From contig NC_081405.1 of NCBI RefSeq assembly GCF_030272615.1, positions 611,631,065-611,695,064 of the forward strand: a stretch of 64,000 bases of DNA. The letters run 5' to 3'. The DNA is from Cryptomeria japonica (Eukaryota > Streptophyta > Pinopsida > Cupressales > Cupressaceae). Every line of letters begins with the position of its first letter. The stretch's first letter is position 1. Shown here piece after piece: positions 1-11,424 of the stretch. The notes beneath the pieces are model-generated. The model searched no databases and was not told where the DNA came from. It saw only the letters and a program-made list of their open reading frames with translations. Both the position numbers and the translations under genes were made by a program.

Positions 1-1667
1 TTCACTTGCTTAGTAAAAACAGGGGTTGAGGATGTAAGGCCTCCATCAGTACAACATGAAGTTTCTGTTACAAGGGGAGAGATTATTGAGGCTGCGAGTG
101 TCCTTAGAAAATTGAATGTTTATGAAGAAGAAGTGGAGCAGACACTGGTATCACCCCAAGGGATGAAGGTGCGAGAGAGGAACTTGGTCATATAGTAGAT
201 ATTGATAGGGAAATTCCCATTGAAGAATGTGATAATGAATGTGCTATTGCCGCTCATTCTCTTATACTAGATAACAACTTCATAAAGAGACAATAGTTTA
301 AAGAATTATGGAAGGGACCTATAGAAGGAATTCTAGAAAATGGAAAACTCTAGAAGATATTAACCTAGAACACCTCACCCCTGATGAAGCAAGGCAAATT
401 TTGAAAGAAAGTGGGATGTTATTGGTCCCTAGTTGGAATTTGGAGGATTTATTTTTGTTGGATCAAATAAGACATCAGAAGGATCCAATTTTTGTTTCTA
501 AATTTCATAAAGATGGAATCTTTACAAGATCTGGTTACCATCCTACTCTTAAAGAACTTTCTTAGTTGGTAAAAGACCCAAATATTGATAGACTTTGATT
601 TCTCATTGGAGTAGAGGAAAAAGGTAGGGATGGTTCTATAATAAGAACTCTGAAGGATACAATTGTAGTTGAAGCCACCACAATTACATTGCATTTGGCC
701 ATGTTGATAGAGATGTAGTAGATTTGTAGCAAAAAAAACTCATTACTCTCCGGAGAGAGCGGGTGGACAAGCATGCTTCTTATACTAAGGTCCTTATAGC
801 AAACACTCAGTTGAGGAAAAATCTAGCAGCCAAAACTTTTGAACCTCCAGTTATGATTTAACAATGTGAGTCTTCCTTTGCATCCGAGAAATTAAATCAT
901 TTGAAAAGAGAATTGTAGGATGTGTGTCATCAAGTGAATATGAAAGAGGATGAAGTGGTACAACTAAATGTGATGGCTAAAGATAAAGTAATAATAGTGA
1001 TAAGAGGAACACATTCTCATCTCTTGAAAATTATTTTGGATAAACTGGAAGAACTGTACAGGTTTTTTCTTATTCTTTCTGATGGAGTAACTCATTTTGA
1101 AAATTATTTAAAATAATTAAAAGAGCTTCATGAAACCTGGAGGCCATTAAGACGAAAGATTCAAAATCTTGGGGTAGCTACTCTCTATATGCCTAAAGCC
1201 CCTTAGTAAATTGTGAAAATGTGTAAAGCTTATGATTTATTTGTTAATGAAGTTCATTATCTTGAGGTAAGGAAAGAGTGATGAAATAAAAAATGAAGAT
1301 ATTCAAAGAATTACAACACTGGACTATACCCACTTTGTATAATGAAAATTCAGAACTGAAAACCTTCCAAGAGTGGAAGCAGGAGTATGAGGGTATTATT
1401 GTTGTAACTATACAAAGAATGGGTGATGGAGATTACCTCATTGAGCCTATTTATTATACTTCCATTGACAAATTTATTTCAATAGATGTTGTATACATTA
1501 AATTCATCACAGATGTGAAATCAGTAGTGGACAACAAATGCAAGGAGTCTCGTAATAGGGTAAACATCATCAAGGAATTTGATTGGCCCATAGGTTTTGA
1601 AGTGCACAATTGGAATGAAATGTATTGTGTTGTTAAAGCAATTGAGGGGTTGGACCCCATACCATGA
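1..1667 (+). pseudogene. Decayed protein-coding region of unknown family
   Basis: The stretch reads as one long decayed coding region running off the left edge. Frame 1 is open from base 1 to the stop at 193-195. Frame 2 is coding-like from about 308 to 715, with stops after SGYHPTLKELS and further on. Frame 1 resumes from about 750 to 1280, rich in Lys, Glu and Leu as in a coiled coil. Frame 3 is open at 1293-1667 (about 124 residues, containing DWPIGFEVHNWNEMY). At least two frame changes and several stops rule out a working gene. I recognise no transposon domain, zinc knuckle or enzyme motif. It could be an unclassified retroelement gag or a host gene fragment. Start and function are unknown. 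Confidence 0.4.
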
Positions 1668-2635
1668 ATAAATCATTGACTCAGAAGGACAACTGGACAA
1701 AAAAATGGAGACCTTGCTAGTTCAGAGATCACAAGTCATCATAGGAATTAATGAAATACATGAATCATTCAAGTAACAGGCTCAGTCGGTCACATGTTTC
1801 TCTTATCCTCATTGGTTGTTTGTTTCTTTTATTTTTTGTTATTATTCCACTTGTCTTTTTTTAAGGTCATTATTCCCATCAGTGGCCTAGCACTGCTCTC
1901 CTTGTTATGGAGAATTAAATCATAAAAGATTAAACAACTTGGTTACTTTATTCACCAGTTTTAAGTGCTAAAGCTTTGAGTCCTAAAAGATGCTTTAGGC
2001 ATATTCAGTTGTATTCAAAAATTGACACGTGGAAAATTGACCTGAAGCTTTGTTGCTCACTTGCTTCTATAAAAGGGAATTCAGGGTCATTTGTAAAGGT
2101 GTTTGAAATTTTGCATTTGGGCGAGTATAATAGAATTTAGTATGTTTTCATGGAATCTCTATTTGATGAACTGTGAAATGACATTTTGAGAGAATTAATG
2201 AAAATCTTACTATGGTTTGTCTCCCATGTTGTTCTCTTTGAATTATATGAATTTATTTGTTAAGAATGGATGAATTTGTCCTGATGAATTTCTCATGTGT
2301 GTGTAATGCATAGATAGGGCTCTTTTCAAGGAATAGATTAAATTCCGTTTGTGTGTTGCAGTAATTCTTGGAGAGAAATGATGATTAATAAGTATGATCT
2401 ATAGTATGATAGAATTGGATGTTTATGTAATTCATATGCATCTAGATTTTATATGCACCAATCATTTAATTCATCGAGTATTAGATTTTGTCCCAATGGA
2501 TAAGGCACCGATCCATATGCTCTGCACGTTCAATACTTGAAATCATCATATCATTTTATTTTTTTTATTGTTAGGAGTAGGGTTAGATTAGAATTTATGC
2601 TCTCAGCTATGTGTCAATAATGTTTGATTAGAATA
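1668..2635. other. Non-coding stretch, nothing recognised
   Basis: AT-rich sequence between the decayed coding region and the LTR of element D. I see no ORF of note, no tandem repeat and no second copy elsewhere in the window. The last five bases before element D (2636-2640, GGGCC) are its left target-site duplication. Confidence 0.5.
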
Positions 2636-2640
2636 GGGCC

Positions 2641-3839
2641 TATGATATGGGGAAAATTGAATGATGGAGAGATCAAGAGGAAAGCTTTTCTTCCCTCCGA
2701 GGAGAGATGAGAGTTTCACTGTGGATTTCCCTTCAAACACTTTATCCACATTACATTAAAAGAGGGGGGAAATTCACTAGATCCAATCTCTTAGGGAAGA
2801 GATTGAATACTAAATGAATTGATAATGGTGTTAGAATTACAAGCTAACCCCTCTTTTAGAATGGAAGATGGTTGAATTATGTGTTGTGAGACTAAGTGTA
2901 AAAGTAGCAAAAAACTGATTATAACTTGAAATAGAAGCGTGAGATAAAGCTGTGCACATGGATCTGGATATAACATGTTGAGATGAAGCTGCCTTGTGAA
3001 TTCAAGGAAAAGTTGTTAGGACCATGCTGAAAGTGTACACGGTCCTCTGAAAAATCCGCAAAATGAAAAGGGTTTTTTCGCCTTTGTGAATGGAGTCAGA
3101 ATCTGCAAATATAGTTGCGCACTTGCAACCTACACACAGAAAAGAGATGAAAAGGGGTTGGGATTGGGGGTTTGCCTTCAGGTCAAACCCCAGTTTTGGA
3201 ATTAACCAAATGATGAAAGAAAGTACTTGCAAGTAAATGTAAATGAAAGACTAAAATATAATTCACCTCAATGGAGGTTGTAGATAGAATGTAGGTATAT
3301 TTTCTTGTATGGAATTAAATGTTGAAAGGGATCTCTTCAATGTTTGAATCCTTGATTTGAATGCAACACATAGCCTTGAAGGGAGACTTGAGAATGCTCA
3401 ATGTTGGAAAGGGATGCTTGAATGCTTGATTGATTGAACTTATGCGCACTTTTCGCTTATCCAACTTATTGCCTCTTGAACTTATGAAAATGAGAGGACA
3501 AATGTGACTCATATATTCGTCAATTAGGGTTAATTGACTGATTTTTTGTCACAAGCCGACACATGGAAAGTTTTCCTGCTTTATGCAAAGATAGGACAGC
3601 GGGGGCCCCAAAATAGGGTAGGGACAAGGGCGTTACACCCCTATCCTAGAGGGGACAGGGGCCCCATGCCCCTATCTTAGGACAAGAAGCAGGTTCAGGT
3701 AGTGTAGAGGGTAGAAAAAGTGTAGTTTCTGGGGATGAGCATGTCTCGGGTCTTTGATCAGGCTTGGGAATTCAAATCTCCAACGTGAAGACCCTAACGT
3801 GGTCACAAATTGCAGGGGTCACAATTTTATGACACTGCA
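2641..3839 (-). repeat. 3' LTR of element D
   Basis: About 1.2 kb, matching 28206-29290 along its length, for example the shared block with GGAGAGATCAAGAGGAAAGC near each left end. On the minus strand it begins TGCAGTGTCAT; on the plus strand its outer end reads TA where TG is expected, a likely transition. Relative to the 5' LTR it keeps about 100 extra bases around 3170-3270. That block lies between short direct repeats of GGTTG, suggesting a slippage deletion in the other copy. Confidence 0.85.
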
Positions 3840-3840
3840 T

Positions 3841-3854
3841 TTAGCCCCCACTCT
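3841..3854 (-). other. Polypurine tract of element D
   Basis: Read on the minus strand this is AGAGTGGGGGCTAA, lying directly inside the 3' LTR start at 3839. Its position and purine content fit the plus-strand primer of an LTR retrotransposon. Confidence 0.65.
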
Positions 3855-4782
3855 AGTTAGAGTATAACCGTACGTCAATACTATCGGTAAAGTACAAGGA
3901 AACAAGATTGAAAGACTTCTACCACATCAAGGAGGCAAGATGCACCAAGCCCCCAGTGGACTAAGGATCTTACGACATCGATTGACAAAGCAAAAGAGAA
4001 GAACAAGAAGGGAAAACCATGACTGCAAGTAGCAAGGTTCCCCTCACTATGAGTCACGAAAAAGATACCGAAAATTGTAAATCAAAGCCGAGTTCACTAA
4101 ATAACTATAAGTACCAAGAAGGAAAATATGAGCGGAGTGTATGCCCCCACATTAAAGTGATTGCACACACCTTATCAGGAGCGATTTCTTTAAGGGAGGA
4201 TACACTTAAGAGAGAGAGAAGAGAGGGAGCATGTTATTGTAAGGTAGCCCCCAATCGAGGAATAAACCCAAGGACAATGAACACAAAACACGAGGTAGTT
4301 TCGCTTTCCTCAGGGTTAGTATGTTGTATGATAGCTTATGTATATCATATATGTATATGTGCATATAACGATTGTCATTCCCCAAGAAAAGGACACTACC
4401 TTGGAAGAAAGGGAATCGAGGATGTCTTTTGAGTCAACATAAAAAGAGACGAAAGGAGATCTCAATTCTTTGCATTGTCCTCAAGTAGACATTAAGGGAA
4501 AAATAGAAGAATAGGGTACACATAGAAGAATAGTCACAGAGAGCTAGAGAGGAGAGAGGGAGAAGATCTGCAGTGCTAATATTGCTAATCTAGCACAACA
4601 TCTGCCTCCCGATCTTGCTGATCACTATTTCGGGAAGGTGAGCAACATGCTAGAGGAGAGACATCGAGAACAACAGATGGAGCTAACACAAGATCCAAAA
4701 AAGGACTATGCTCATGGGATAAGTCACTTTGTTCGATTCGAGGAGCTAGGATTAGGGTGTTTGAAAATTTAGTTGATAAATT
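3855..4782 (-). other. Conserved 3' non-coding region of element D
   Basis: No reading frame is kept here, yet block after block matches, in inverse orientation, the region 63290-64000 that follows the gag gene of element E. Examples are the block around 4443-4500 (E: 63380-63430), the block with ACACAAAACACGAGG near 4285 (E: near 63560) and the block near 3885-3925 (E: 63930-63985). Conservation of a non-coding tail in two pol-less copies suggests cis signals such as 3' processing or packaging. The open frame at 4019-4432 on the plus strand is antisense to this tail, and I do not regard it as a gene. Confidence 0.6.
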
Positions 4783-6585
4783 CTAGTCCACATCAACATA
4801 TTCATAGTCACTGTCATAAGCATTAGGAGTTGTATTGCCATAATGAATAACATTTTCACTCATTTTTTCATCAAGATTTATAAAAAGAGGAGCACAAACA
4901 CGAATAGGAGTAAAACCATCATATGTTTTTTGCAACTTGTGATTTGGAGATGTAGCTTCAACATCTTGCTTAGGAGAAAAGGGAATCATATCAACTGTTG
5001 GAGTCTTGGGAGATTGAAAAGTTTGAGGAACAACTTCCTGAGCTTGAGAACGATACCTTCATCGGTGGTCTCTCACACAATGATTTCGTTGAGTCTTAGC
5101 GGAATACTGAGAAGGAAGGGGAATACTTATGAAAGGAAGAACATTCTCCTCTTTGATAGTTGAAGGTTTAGGTTGAGGTATTTTAGGTTGGATAAGAGGA
5201 GAGGTAGGTCTCTTCTCTCTATAAGAGAAAGGAGGTGGAACTATGCCATATAAAGGAGGAATATTAGGTGTAGGAAGGAGACTGGGTCCATCATAAGGAT
5301 GAGGTATAGGTCTAACCTTAGGAGGAATATTGTTGTTCTTCTTAGGAGACGTCATATTCACATCCATGGGAATAGGTTGAGGATCTTCCTTAGGAGGAAG
5401 ATTAGTCCTATCCGTTAGGGGAAGGATTTCATCTTCAAGAAGGATGGGGATATCAATTGTTGGGGATCTAGGTTGACTTAAGGATAAGATCATATCTTTC
5501 TTCCTTTTTTGATAAGATTGGAAAAGAGCATCGCTCCTTTGTGGAAGAGATTGAAATTGATTAGGCCAAAACAGATCAATAGGAACACCTGGGCTTCTTT
5601 CAGATGGTTGAAATAAGTTGTGGTTAACCGTTATAATTTCTCTGTTGTGGGGAAATTTAAAAAACTTATGAATTGGAGAAGAAATAGCCTTCATGGAAGA
5701 CAGCCAAGGGTAGCCTAACTTCACACAGAATTGCTCAAAAGAAGGAATGATAACAAAGTTGACATCCATAGATTTAGTGTGAACTTCAACAGGAAGGGTG
5801 ATATAACCAATGGTAGGACAAGAGAATCCATGAAATAACTTCACAACTACATTAGTGTCATCATAGATCAGTTTATACAATCATAAAGTGAAAAGATACT
5901 CCTCAATGATGACATTAACCATGCAAGAGGGATCAAAAAGAGCACCATGGAAAGGTATGTCCTTAACCTTCGCAACTATGTATAAAGGTCCATCAGGTGC
6001 TCTAATGGTCTCACTAGGGTCAAATGTAATACAAGGGTCCCTAGGTGTCTCTGATTTCTTTACCATATTCACCAAATTTGGAGTTGGTAGTAAGATCAAA
6101 AGGAGAGAAAGAGGTATGTTCAGTCTCAATCACATTAGAGGTATGAGAAGGCAAAGGATTAGTAAAAATCTTAAGATTTTGATTAGGAGGAGCTACTAAT
6201 TTGTTTCCCTTATCATTCACACCTGCCAAATATATAGTATTATTATCAATCAAATATAGAATCTTACTTTTTAATGCAAAACATTTCTCAGTATCATGAA
6301 TAGGTTGACGATGAAATTGACAAAAGAAATTGTTATCAAAATAAGGGGATGCAAGCTTAGATGGGTCAACTGGTTTTATAGGAGGAAGTTTGATAACATT
6401 TCTGTGTAACAACTAAGACATATAACTATGTAAAAATTCATTTAAAGGAGTAAATTGTCTTTGTCTTTTAAATAATTTAGAAATAGGAGGCATACTTGTT
6501 GTAGCATTCACATTGTTGTTTTTGATTGTATCATTGAACTTGATGAAGCTTTTTGTTGGTTTGAACATTGCAAACGGTTGTTCAA
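4783..6585 (-). pseudogene. gag: Element D gag/protease gene, 3' portion
   Basis: This is the downstream part of the gag gene, separated from its 5' part (25567-27059) by element A. Reading down the minus strand it shows a CX2HX4HX4C zinc-knuckle variant (CQFHRQPIHDTEKC) near 6280-6325. Next comes a retropepsin-like block whose expected catalytic triad reads Asp-Pro-Ser at 5926-5934, and then a long proline-rich tail (5059-5700). The last recognisable part (4783-4989) is acidic and ends SDYEYVDVD. The matching protein in element E is colinear. Frame changes (for example near 6050-6130) and stops break it. The role inferred from the family is the structural Gag of virus-like particles; protease activity is doubtful. 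Confidence 0.75.
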
Positions 6586-6590
6586 CACTC

Positions 6591-8355
6591 TGATGCAGGA
6601 GCATCTAGGAAGATACCAAGGCAACCAAATGGTCAAAACATGAATGAAGGCTCAAGGACTTGTATAAAGGTCAATTGGGATATTTTGAAGCGAATAATGG
6701 CAATTTATAATGATAAATATGATTTTAGAGTTAAATGTCCTGAAGGTCCTGATAAGGACTTTAGGACCAAAAATTATGTAAGGGAGGCCAATAGTGCCTA
6801 AATGGGATTTGGATGGTTAGATAAGTTTTTTTAGATACTAGGAGTAATAAAACATTAAGTTTGATAGGTTAGACTTTAAAATATTCAATAAATTGTAAGT
6901 TAGAAATTCAAATTTTTGAATTCTAACGGTTAGTTGTTTTTAGGTGGGAAAATGGATTTTAGAGTCTAAACAAGTCTATAATGACAAATAACTGATATAG
7001 GTCAGTTTGGATGGTTGAAATACACCTTATATATGTTGGACAAAGTGATAAATGAAGGGGAATGACTGTAGAAGCATATTTGTACGAATTGCATCATTGA
7101 AAGGCAATAAAAACTCATTTTCTTGCATTTTAAAGTCTCTTTTGATGATTCATTGATCGAGTATCACTTGTATGAACTAGAAGTAGAATTTTCAATTTAT
7201 TTTGATTCATTTACATCCATTCCTATTTTTGTTTCAGATTTATTTGACTGATTGGCCTCTTGAAAGGCTTGTTTTGACATTGTTTTGAGAGCATGGGATA
7301 AGGATTCATTCCAAAACTGTTCTTACTGTGACTTGGAATGAATCCCTAACCTGTATCATATCATTCTAACACCACATATGCAAGATTGACAAGAAATTGC
7401 AAGGTGATCACTCAGAAAGTGGATTTGAAGGTGTGAAGAGGGTGTGGGAAATGAGGCTAAGGTATAGCAACCACTAAAGTAGCCATTGGATGACTAGTTT
7501 TTATGATTGGAATTGTTAGAGGGAATAAAGGAGATAGTGTTCCATCATTTTTTTTTGCTCAGATAAGTGATGGCATGTGGGAGATTGACCAAGCCCTAGT
7601 TTTTAGGGGTTTTGAGGCCAAATTTGGGGATTTCATATTTGAAGGAGTCATACAGTAAAATTGACCCAAAAAGTGTTTGATTGGGACCAAATAAAAATAT
7701 TGTCCAAAGTTGTGGAGTGATTGGAGTTGTCAGGTTGGTAGTTCCTTTGTAAATGCACCCATTTTCGTGAGTAAAAAGTGTCTTAGTCAGCCATTAGAGA
7801 GATTTGATACAAAACATCACTTAGTTTAATTTTGGTAAGTTGTGTAACTCTGAAAAGGGTATCCGAAAGTACAATTTTTTTGAGAATTCTTTGGGAAAAA
7901 TATGGATTAAAGTCTAAATAACAGTCCCAAGGAGGCTAATTGGGCTAGGCCTAATTTAGAGCAGCAATTTTTGAAGATTGTGTTCCAAAACAACAATACC
8001 TCATTCTAACATATGTTCAGTAAGATTGAAAAGGGTATTTTAATCCATAATTTTGTTTTGGATTTCTTTGTAAAAGTTGAAAGTTATTTGTGTTCTACCC
8101 ATTTGAAAGGCTACTAGGTTTGAGGGCCTAGAAGTGAGTTTGCCTAACTAAAATTCAGCTAGGGTTTTGAAACCTATTGGTACCTTGTGGGTTGAGTCTA
8201 ATAAGTCATTTTAAACCTTTATAAAAATTTATTGAGGTCTTGTTTGGGTTTGGGTCTCTTTGTGTCATTTGGGTGTCATTAAACATATTGAAAACCTTGT
8301 ATTTCCCATATAAATCCACCCAAACCAAGTGGCCCATCATAATCCCTCTGCATCA
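6591..8355 (+). repeat. 5' LTR of element A
   Basis: 1,765 bp, bounded by TG and CA. A TATA-like stretch (TTATATATG, 7028-7036) and an AATAAA signal (7106-7111) sit in the usual order for U3/R. The first 210 bp carry an open frame ending in REANSA and a stop at 6799-6801; the same frame is open in the 3' LTR, where it forms the C-terminus of the element's last ORF. I see nothing gene-like in the rest. Confidence 0.85.
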
Positions 8356-8358
8356 AAT

Positions 8359-8370
8359 TGGTATCAAAGC
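8359..8370 (+). other. Primer-binding site of element A
   Basis: TGGTATCAAAGC, three bases after the LTR end. It differs at one base from TGGTATCAGAGC, the canonical plant site complementary to the 3' end of initiator methionine tRNA, which elements B and C carry unchanged. Confidence 0.8.
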
Positions 8371-8517
8371 TCAGAAAAAGATTCAGGCTGAGAAAGAGGT
8401 TTGTGTTTTGTGGTTGGATTGAGAAGAGTCTTTGGCTTTCTTGTGGATTGAATCCTTTGTAGAAGCCTTGGAGTTGATATTCCTCTAAGAAGCCTTCCAG
8501 AGTTGATTCTCTACATC

Positions 8518-9516
8518 ATAGGGACAAAGGTGTTTGAAGAAGAAGATTTGCCTCTGAGGATGAAAAATCTAGAGCTTGAAAAATTGGTGAAGGAACAAAT
8601 GGAAGAGAATAGGAAGATGAAATAAGAGATGGAAAGATTGAAGAACCTGGTAGATAAAGGAGGAGAGGAAGAGCATGAAGAAGAAGTAGCACCAAGGGAA
8701 GAGGGAGTTGATCTCAAGGATGCAAGGTAGGCAAAGCTAGTGAAGGCTATCAAAAGTGGAGACTCAAAGACAAGAACTGATCTACCAATTTATGAAGGTA
8801 ATATGGATGATGGAATTTTGCTTGATTGGTTTATTGCTCTTGAAAATCACTTTGATTATGAAGATGTAGAAGATAAGTTCAAGGTTAAGGTTGCTAAATC
8901 TAGGTTGAAGGGCCATGAATTATTATGGTGGGATAACTTGCAAGTAGATATAGGAAAGAAAGGATTGCCTAAGATCACCTCATGGCCAAGGATGATGGAC
9001 AAGAAGAAGGACACATTCCTTCTAGATGATTATAAGGTGCAATTGTATAAAAAGATGCAAGGGCTGAAGCAAAAGGACATGGATGCCCAAAAGTATATTG
9101 AAGAATTTCACAAGTTAGACATAAGAGAAACACATGATGAAGATGTGGAAGAGAAGGTAGCAAGGTATCTTGGAGGTTTGAGATACAATATACAGGATGA
9201 GATGATTATGGCTACGCCAAGGATGGTGGAGTGTTACAAATTAGCCATGAAGGTTGAAGATAAAGTAAAAAGAAGACAAGATAGGCAAGGTAATGGAAGA
9301 GGCCAAGAAAACAGAGGTAGAGGTGGAAGGTTTAATGAAGGAAAAGTATAAAACAACATTTACAAAGGCAAGGAACCTATGGTTGACACAAAGAATGGGC
9401 AAAGAGGTGGAGGTAGATTTGCATCAGGAAGAGGAAGTGGTATTTTCACAGGAAAGTGTTTCACTTGTGGTGAAGCTGGGCATCAATCTTTTTGGTGTCC
9501 TGAAAAAGGAGAATAA
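8518..9516 (+). pseudogene. gag: Element A gag (capsid plus zinc knuckle), with nonsense mutations
   Basis: A single frame (frame 1) runs through. The N-terminus (from about 8560) is a Glu/Lys-rich probable coiled coil. A Ty3-type retrotransposon gag domain follows (8740-9300; LPIYEGNMDDGILLDWF and HELLWWDNLQ). Then come an Arg/Gly-rich linker and a canonical CX2CX4HX4C zinc knuckle at 9457-9498 (CFTCGEAGHQSFWC). In-frame stops fall at 8623-8625, 8728-8730 and 9349-9351, the last separating capsid from knuckle. All three are explained by C-to-T in CAA or CAG. Another stop follows the knuckle at about 9514. Gag would form the particle and bind RNA; this copy cannot make it whole. The frame-2 ORF at 9293-9649 overlaps the knuckle and is probably a shadow. 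Confidence 0.78.
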
Positions 9517-9660
9517 CACAAGGAGAGAAAGAAAGGTTGGAATTACTCAAGAAGAGGATGAGAATAACAAAGAGAGGGAACCCCTACTAGAAAATCCAAT
9601 CTTGGAAGGTGATTTCTTGATGTTGAGGAGAATACAACAAATACAATAGCAAGAGAAGCC

Positions 9661-9842
9661 CAAGGTATCAATTTTTAAAACCAATTGTGAAAGCAAAGGT
9701 AAAATTTATAGAGTGATCGTTGATTCTGGTTCATTTGATAATTTGGTATCTTATGAGATGGTAAACAAATTAGGATTGAAGAAGTTTCCAATTGATAGAC
9801 CATATAAAGCATCTTGGGTAAGCAATGAACAAAACATTGTCA
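9661..9842 (+). pseudogene. Element A aspartic protease, 5' part (split by element B)
   Basis: Frame 2 encodes a retropepsin-like N-terminal half with the active-site motif VIVDSGSFDNLVS; the catalytic Asp is at 9722-9724. The frame is cut at 9842 by the copia element B and resumes in phase at 17023. This is the gypsy-type protease that would process Gag. The N-terminal boundary is unclear because of the stops after the zinc knuckle. Confidence 0.75.
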
Positions 9843-11360
9843 TGTTGGCATTATAACAGACAAAGAGAGATTGTTGGCATTTCAATAAGGATATTGAGAA
9901 GGTTGTTGATGATTATGGATATAACTGATTAAGGATGTTTACTGTCTTAATATTATTATTTTGTCATTGATGTCAAGAAATTGATTTTCTAATTCAGTAT
10001 GGTGTTGCCATATCTTAAGAAGTATGATTTGATGAGTATAAAGATGTCGGTAAAAGACACAGAAAGAATGTGATGAATAAGGGGAGGAATAAGTTATTCA
10101 ATGGGAAACTATTACAGAGTTAGACAATGATGAGATCATGGTGTTTAGATTGTTTTGCTATCCTACATATGTTATTGATTGTAAGGTTAATACTATACTA
10201 TGTTACCGAGCAAAGAACCTAGTCGGTAAACCCTAAGGAACCTAGTCGGTAAACCCTAAGGTTATCGCTATCGGTTAATGAAGGAAGAATATCTACTGAG
10301 TGAAATTTAGTATTTACCGAGTTGCAACCGAGTACTAACAAAATGCATTGAATGAATAAAAACATTATTTAATGAAGGAAGCTGATGAGCTAGTTATGAT
10401 TAAATGATTGGTATGCCGTGAATGAAGTTTGTTAAAGAATCTATGGCAAAGGAAAATCGACAGGAAGATCTATAGCACAGATTGAACCGTAATACCCTAG
10501 CACAAGTTCCAAGAAATTTATGCAAGTTCCAAGGTGGGGTAAAACATTTTCAGATCGAAGGATACATTGAACTTGGTCAAAGTTTGAAGATCTGATGGCT
10601 ATGATTGATCATGAGATATGTGATCAAGGAGATTAAGTAGTTGGCAAATTGTTTATAAATAAGGAATTGTTGATAAACAGTGTATGCGGGCAAGTGTATG
10701 CACAAGGATGCTACATAGTGATTACCAAGCACTGAAGCTTGAAGACCTGTTTGAATAATAGTGTATAGAGCCCAACAGATGGACAAGATAAGTCCTATTG
10801 TATTGAGAAAATAAGAATCTGCTTTAGCATTTTAGATGTGAAGTTGTAGATAGATTTTTATTACTGTTATTTTGTAAAGTGACAGAAAATCTCTTAACCG
10901 AGTGGACTTAACAGTCTTATTTGTAAAACCCTCTAGCAAGGTGACATTCTGATTGAGTGTTTGAAATCCTTTAACAAGGTCACTTCTAACAAGGTGAAGA
11001 TCCTAACAGATCTGAGGGAAATCCCTTAACCTGGTCACATCTAGCAATGCGTTTGTAATCTTTAACATGATTTGCTTTTAACCGAGCATACTCTAGAAGA
11101 GTATATTTCTTAGTGGGTCCGAAATCCCATAGTGGTTTTTCCCTATTTGGGTTTCCACATTAAATCTGGTGTTATGAGTGTTATGATTTTTATATGCTTA
11201 TGAGTTTGCATGTTTAGCAGTTTTGGTTATATTGCTGAAGTATATGTTATCAAGGTTGAATCTGTTGTTTTTATGGAAGATTAGGTTTGTATGATTCACC
11301 CTCCCCCTCTCATCTTATTAGCTTGGCATCTATACTTAACATTAAGTATCAGAACTATTA
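9843..11360 (+). repeat. 5' LTR of element B (long form)
   Basis: 1,518 bp against 1,027 bp for the 3' LTR. The extra block (about 10116-10605) is absent from the 3' copy, where the flanks are joined. Inside it lies a tandem duplication (about 10212-10260) of a roughly 24-bp unit containing CTAAGGAACCTAGTCGGTAA. Outside the block only scattered substitutions separate the LTRs (four in the first 275 bp by eye). Confidence 0.85.
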
Positions 11361-11362
11361 AT

Positions 11363-11374
11363 TGGTATCAGAGC
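11363..11374 (+). other. Primer-binding site of element B
   Basis: TGGTATCAGAGC, two bases after the LTR, a perfect match to the usual plant initiator-methionine tRNA primer site. Confidence 0.88.
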
Positions 11375-11424
11375 TTTGGACTCCAGAAGAAAAGTTTAAA
11401 GGTACTTGAGGCAAAGATCCAAAG

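Noticed and set aside
4019-4432. 137-residue plus-strand open frame
   Set aside because: It lies antisense to the conserved non-coding tail of element D, and the homologous tail in E keeps no such frame.
6568-6801. 77-residue plus-strand frame starting in element D and entering the A LTR
   Set aside because: The start lies in antisense gag of D; only the LTR-encoded part is meaningful, as the pol-tail frame discussed for element A.
10210-10262. Telomere-like AACCCTAA words
   Set aside because: Only two or three copies, inside a 24-bp duplication of the B LTR; not a telomeric array.
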